DNA of 17,554 nt from Deltaproteobacteria bacterium. Its GTDB lineage: Bacteria > Myxococcota_A > Polyangia > Polyangiales > Houyiibacteriaceae. This document shows, piece after piece, positions 14,207 to 17,554 of the stretch. The position numbers and the translations under genes were made by a program. The notes under the pieces were generated by a model, which saw only the letters and a list, made by a program, of their open reading frames with translations, did not search any database and was not told where the DNA came from. Each line of letters begins with the position of its first letter. Position 1 is the first letter of the stretch. The DNA lies in assembly GCA_019309605.1 (NCBI GenBank), contig JAFDFW010000022.1, positions 1-17,554 of the forward strand, read 5' to 3'.

Positions 14207-17200
14207 ATGGCGGCCGAATTCGTTCACCTGCACGTTCACAGCGAGTTCTCGATGTTGGACGGAGCCATCCGGATTCCGCAGCTCGTCGAGAACGTCGGCA
14301 AGATGGGTATGCCCGCGGTCGCGCTGACCGACAACGGGAACATGTTTGGTGCCGTGCAGCTCGTGCGAGCGTGCCAGGGGACCGACGTGAAGCCGATCCT
14401 CGGGTGCGAAGTGAGCTTCACCTCGGGTGACCGTCGCGACCCGCAGAATCACGAGCTGCATCATCTGCTGCTGCTCGCCTCCTCGCAGGAAGGCTATCAG
14501 AACTTGGTGCGCTTGGTGAGCGCGGGCTGGGTCGACGGGATGGCTGTGTACGATGAGCCGCGCATCGACTTCGAGGTGCTCCAGAAGCACAGCAAGGGCG
14601 TCGTCGGTCTGAGCGCGTGCATGGGCGGTCACGTGGCGCAGGAGATCCTCAACAAGGGGCCGGAGGTCGGTCGCGACGCGCTTGCACACCTGCGCGATTC
14701 CTTCGACCCAGGTCACTTCTTCGTCGAGCTTCAGGATCACGGATTCCCGGAGAACAGGCCGCTCAATCAGGTCTTGGGCAGGCTCGCCAAGGAGCTCGAC
14801 CTTCCGATGGTTGGCACGAACGACTGCCACTACCTCGAGCGTCAATCCTCGCACGCACAGCTCGTGCTTCAGTGCATCGGCGCGGGGCGCAGCGTCCGAG
14901 AGATGGAAGCCGTGCATCACCATTCTTCGGAGCTCTATCTGAAGACGCCAGAACAGATGCTCAACCTCTTCGCGCACATCCCTGACGCAGCGAAGAATAC
15001 GCTTCTGATCGCGGAGATGTGCGCAGGCAATGCCACCCCGCTTGCCGACCCCAAGCTTCCGAGTTTTGCGGTTCCGGGCGGCGCGACCGAGGAAGACTAC
15101 CTGCGCGCCCTATCCGTCGCCGGGCTCGGTCGTCGCATGGTCGAGATGCGGGAGCGTGGCGAAACGTTCGAGGACGGCCCTTATCACGGTCGGCTCGAGC
15201 TCGAACTCGAAGTCATTCTGAAGATGGGTTTCGCCGGTTACTTCCTCATCGTTCAGGACTTCATCAACTGGGCGAAGGACAACGGCGTGCCCGTCGGCCC
15301 GGGGCGCGGTTCGGGCGCCGGCTCGTTGGTCGCGTGGGCCCTTCGCATCACCGACCTGAACCCGATCACACACGGACTTCTGTTCGAGCGGTTCCTGAAC
15401 CCCGAGCGCGTGTCGATGCCAGACTTCGATATCGACTTCTGCATGGATCAGCGCGACCGCGTCATTCAGTACGTGCGCGACAAATACGGGAAAGCGAGCG
15501 TCGGGCAGATCGCGACCTTCCATCAGCTCAAGAGCCGTAGCGTCGTGCGAGATGTTGGGCGCGTCATGGGCATGACGCCGGGCGAAGCGGGTTTGATCGC
15601 GACGATGATTCCTGAGCCCGTTGGCGGGAAGAGCGTACCGATCGGCGATGCCCTCGAGCAGGAGGCGCGGCTCAAGACCGCATACGAGCAGGACAGCCAA
15701 GCGCACGAGCTGCTCGACACGGCCCAGGAGCTCGAGAACCTGACACGGCACGCGGGCATGCACGCAGCCGGCGTGGTGATCAGCGAGGGACCGATTTGGG
15801 ACCACGTGCCGGTGTTCTGCCCCGAGCCCAACGTCTACGTCACGCAGTATCACAAGGATGACGTCGAGGCGGCGGGCCTGGTGAAGTTCGACTTCCTCGG
15901 TCTTCGCACGCTCACGGTAATCGACATCGCGACCAAGCTGATCGACCGCAGGCCGGACCGCCAAGGCACTCCGTTTCGAATCGACCAAATCCCGATGGAC
16001 GACGACGCGACCTATGCGTTGCTGCAATCGGGCGAGACGACCAACGTGTTCCAGCTCGAGTCGAGCGGCATGCAGAACCTGTTCAAGCAGCTCCGGCCCG
16101 ACCGGTTCGACGACATCGTCGCCGCGGTCGCGCTCTACCGGCCCGGCCCGATGGGCGCGCAGATGGACAAGGACTTCGTTCATCGCAAGCATGGGCGGCA
16201 GAAGGTCGAGTACCCGCATCCATCCCTCGAAGGCATCCTGAAGGAGACCCGAGGCGTCATCGTCTACCAGGAGCAGGTCATGCAGATCGCTCAGGAGATG
16301 GCCGGGTACTCGCTCGGCGGCGCGGATCTGTTGCGGCGCGCGATGGGCAAGAAGAAGGCGTCCGAGATGGACAAGCAGAAAGCCATCTTCATCGAGGGCG
16401 CCACCGCGCGCGGCCACTCGCAGGAGAAAGCCGAGGAGGTCTTCGACTTGATGGCGTACTTCGCGGGGTACGGCTTCAACAAGAGTCATTCGGCGGCGTA
16501 CGCCTTGATCACGTATCAGACGGCGTATCTCAAGACGCACTACCCCGTTGAGTTCACCTGCGCGACGCTGACCGCGGACAAGGAAAAGATCGACAAAGTG
16601 GTTCGCACGGTCGCCGAGGCGCGATCGATGGGGATCACGGTGATGCCCCCCGACGTTAACGAATCCGAGATCGAATTCACGGTCGTTTACAACCCGGACG
16701 ACGCCCAAGACGTCGCGCGGCTTCGCCACAAGCCGGTTTGTTACAACGGCGAGGTGCACGATCCGATGGGGCCCAAGGTTCGTTTTGGGCTTGGCGCCAT
16801 CAAAGGAGTCGGCACGGGAGCGGTCGAGGCGATTCTCGAGGCGCGTCAGGGAGACCCCGAAGAAGAAGGCGGCGAGGTCCACGAGCGGCCGTTCGTCGAC
16901 CTCTTCGACTTTTGTGCGCGAGTCGATTTGCGGCGCGTGAACAAGGGCGTGATCGAAGCGCTGGTCCAGTGCGGGGCGTTCGACACGGTCCACACCGCCA
17001 TCCAGGTCCATCGGTCGCAGTCGTTCGTGGCGATCGAACAATCGATCGAACGCGGCAAGCGCATTCAAGCGGAGCGCTCGAGCGGGCAAGAGAGTCTCTT
17101 TGGGTTGATGGGCGGCGAAGAAGAAGCACAGGCCTACGAACACCCGGGCGGCAGCTTTCCTGTGCTCGACCCGTGGGATTCGCGCGACCAGCTCTCACGG

Positions 17201-17554
17201 GAAAAGGGCACGCTCGGATTCTATGTTTCGGGCCATCCGCTCGACCGCTATCGAGGCGAGCTGCTTCGCTTCTGCGACGCGACCACGGAGAGTTTGGCCC
17301 AGCTCAGCAACCACCGGCAGATCACCGTCGGAGGCACGGTCGAAGGCTACCGTGACGTCGAGGTGATCGTGCGCCCGAAGCCGCTCGAGAAAGAGGGCAT
17401 CCGCGAGGCGCTGCAGTCAGGCGAGCCCATCCTGCTCACCGGCCGCGTCAAACACGAGCAAGATCGGAACGACGACAGCGCGGCACCCGAACCCAAGATC
17501 CTACTCGAGGAAGCCACCCTCCTGAGCGAGGCACTACAGGAACGCACCACGTCG
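14207..17554 (+). CDS. dnaE: DNA polymerase III alpha subunit (replicative polymerase), C-terminus beyond window
   Basis: The catalytic subunit of the replicative polymerase; 1116 codons are visible and the frame is open at the right edge. An N-terminal PHP domain (1 to about 270) has HxH (H9, H11), TDN (41-43), GCEV (E68) and GTNDCHY. The polymerase core has PDFDIDFCMD (D406, D408) and PDRFDDIVAAVALYRPGP (D636), the three expected catalytic aspartates. GYGFNKSHSAAYALITYQTAYLK follows. A clamp-binding motif QESLF lies at 961-965 and an OB-fold region starts near 1039. Two oddities are an Asn in place of the usual His of the PHP TDH motif and an OB fold that seems to lack about 20 residues after VGGTVEGYR. 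ATG 14207 gives the canonical start MAAEFVHLHVHSEFS. Confidence 0.96.
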   Translation, partial: MAAEFVHLHVHSEFSMLDGAIRIPQLVENVGKMGMPAVALTDNGNMFGAVQLVRACQGTDVKPILGCEVSFTSGDRRDPQNHELHHLLLLASSQEGYQNLVRLVSAGWVDGMAVYDEPRIDFEVLQKHSKGVVGLSACMGGHVAQEILNKGPEVGRDALAHLRDSFDPGHFFVELQDHGFPENRPLNQVLGRLAKELDLPMVGTNDCHYLERQSSHAQLVLQCIGAGRSVREMEAVHHHSSELYLKTPEQMLNLFAHIPDAAKNTLLIAEMCAGNATPLADPKLPSFAVPGGATEEDYLRALSVAGLGRRMVEMRERGETFEDGPYHGRLELELEVILKMGFAGYFLIVQDFINWAKDNGVPVGPGRGSGAGSLVAWALRITDLNPITHGLLFERFLNPERVSMPDFDIDFCMDQRDRVIQYVRDKYGKASVGQIATFHQLKSRSVVRDVGRVMGMTPGEAGLIATMIPEPVGGKSVPIGDALEQEARLKTAYEQDSQAHELLDTAQELENLTRHAGMHAAGVVISEGPIWDHVPVFCPEPNVYVTQYHKDDVEAAGLVKFDFLGLRTLTVIDIATKLIDRRPDRQGTPFRIDQIPMDDDATYALLQSGETTNVFQLESSGMQNLFKQLRPDRFDDIVAAVALYRPGPMGAQMDKDFVHRKHGRQKVEYPHPSLEGILKETRGVIVYQEQVMQIAQEMAGYSLGGADLLRRAMGKKKASEMDKQKAIFIEGATARGHSQEKAEEVFDLMAYFAGYGFNKSHSAAYALITYQTAYLKTHYPVEFTCATLTADKEKIDKVVRTVAEARSMGITVMPPDVNESEIEFTVVYNPDDAQDVARLRHKPVCYNGEVHDPMGPKVRFGLGAIKGVGTGAVEAILEARQGDPEEEGGEVHERPFVDLFDFCARVDLRRVNKGVIEALVQCGAFDTVHTAIQVHRSQSFVAIEQSIERGKRIQAERSSGQESLFGLMGGEEEAQAYEHPGGSFPVLDPWDSRDQLSREKGTLGFYVSGHPLDRYRGELLRFCDATTESLAQLSNHRQITVGGTVEGYRDVEVIVRPKPLEKEGIREALQSGEPILLTGRVKHEQDRNDDSAAPEPKILLEEATLLSEALQERTTS

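Noticed and set aside
14015..14977. Open frame of 320 codons on the minus strand over the dnaE start
   Set aside because: Antisense shadow of the PHP domain and promoter region; no family pattern.
15110..17143. Open frame of 677 codons on the minus strand inside dnaE
   Set aside because: It is the antisense frame of a strongly coding gene in GC-rich DNA. The translation is low-complexity and rich in R, L, V, D and H, with no motifs, while dnaE is unmistakable.

Overview
The window is GC-rich chromosomal housekeeping DNA, probably from a Myxococcota-type (former Deltaproteobacteria) bacterium. The phylum is inferred from overall protein style: a TPR plus cyclic-nucleotide-domain regulator, many GTG starts, a PilD peptidase and conserved small proteins. 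No marker gene settles it. I see no CRISPR array, transposase gene, phage module, rRNA or tRNA, and no gene-free stretch over 300 bases (the longest gap is about 216 bases, 6441-6656).

Layout. (1) 1-3551, minus strand: ABC1/UbiB-like kinase, ruvX, mltG and, after an 89-base gap, a cysC cut by the window edge. The first three are packed with overlaps or a 1-base gap and look like one operon. (2) 3552-3640: a divergent control region with a 56-bp two-tier dyad. (3) 3641-6440, plus strand: a TPR/double cyclic-nucleotide-domain protein broken by a 16-bp tandem duplication, then threonine synthase. (4) 6441-6656: a convergent gap holding copy A of a 104-bp structured repeat plus a terminator-like hairpin. 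(5) 6657-12311, minus strand: proB, proA, rsfS, rlmH, then copy B of the same repeat, then comF, a lipoprotein, smpB and a small PilZ-like protein. (6) 12312-12399: a divergent gap with a perfect 21-bp palindrome. (7) 12400-13299, plus strand: prepilin peptidase pilD. (8) 13307-14015, minus strand: a glycine-tailed RRM RNA-binding protein and a conserved 116-residue protein of unknown function. (9) 14207-17554, plus strand: dnaE, the replicative polymerase alpha subunit, cut by the right edge.

The genes are core functions: amino-acid synthesis (thrC, proB, proA), sulfate activation (cysC), ribosome maintenance and rescue (rsfS, rlmH, smpB), cell wall (mltG), DNA processing (ruvX, comF, dnaE) and pilin maturation (pilD). 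I did not find a clearly new multi-gene system. The most unusual items are non-coding. The 104-bp element is present twice in inverted orientation, and its only two core differences fall in one tetraloop at facing positions. It also carries a one-base-loop G-quadruplex motif and mutually exclusive hairpins. Next in interest are the frameshifting duplication, the symmetric divergent operator, and two oddities in DnaE: an altered PHP metal ligand and a shortened OB fold.
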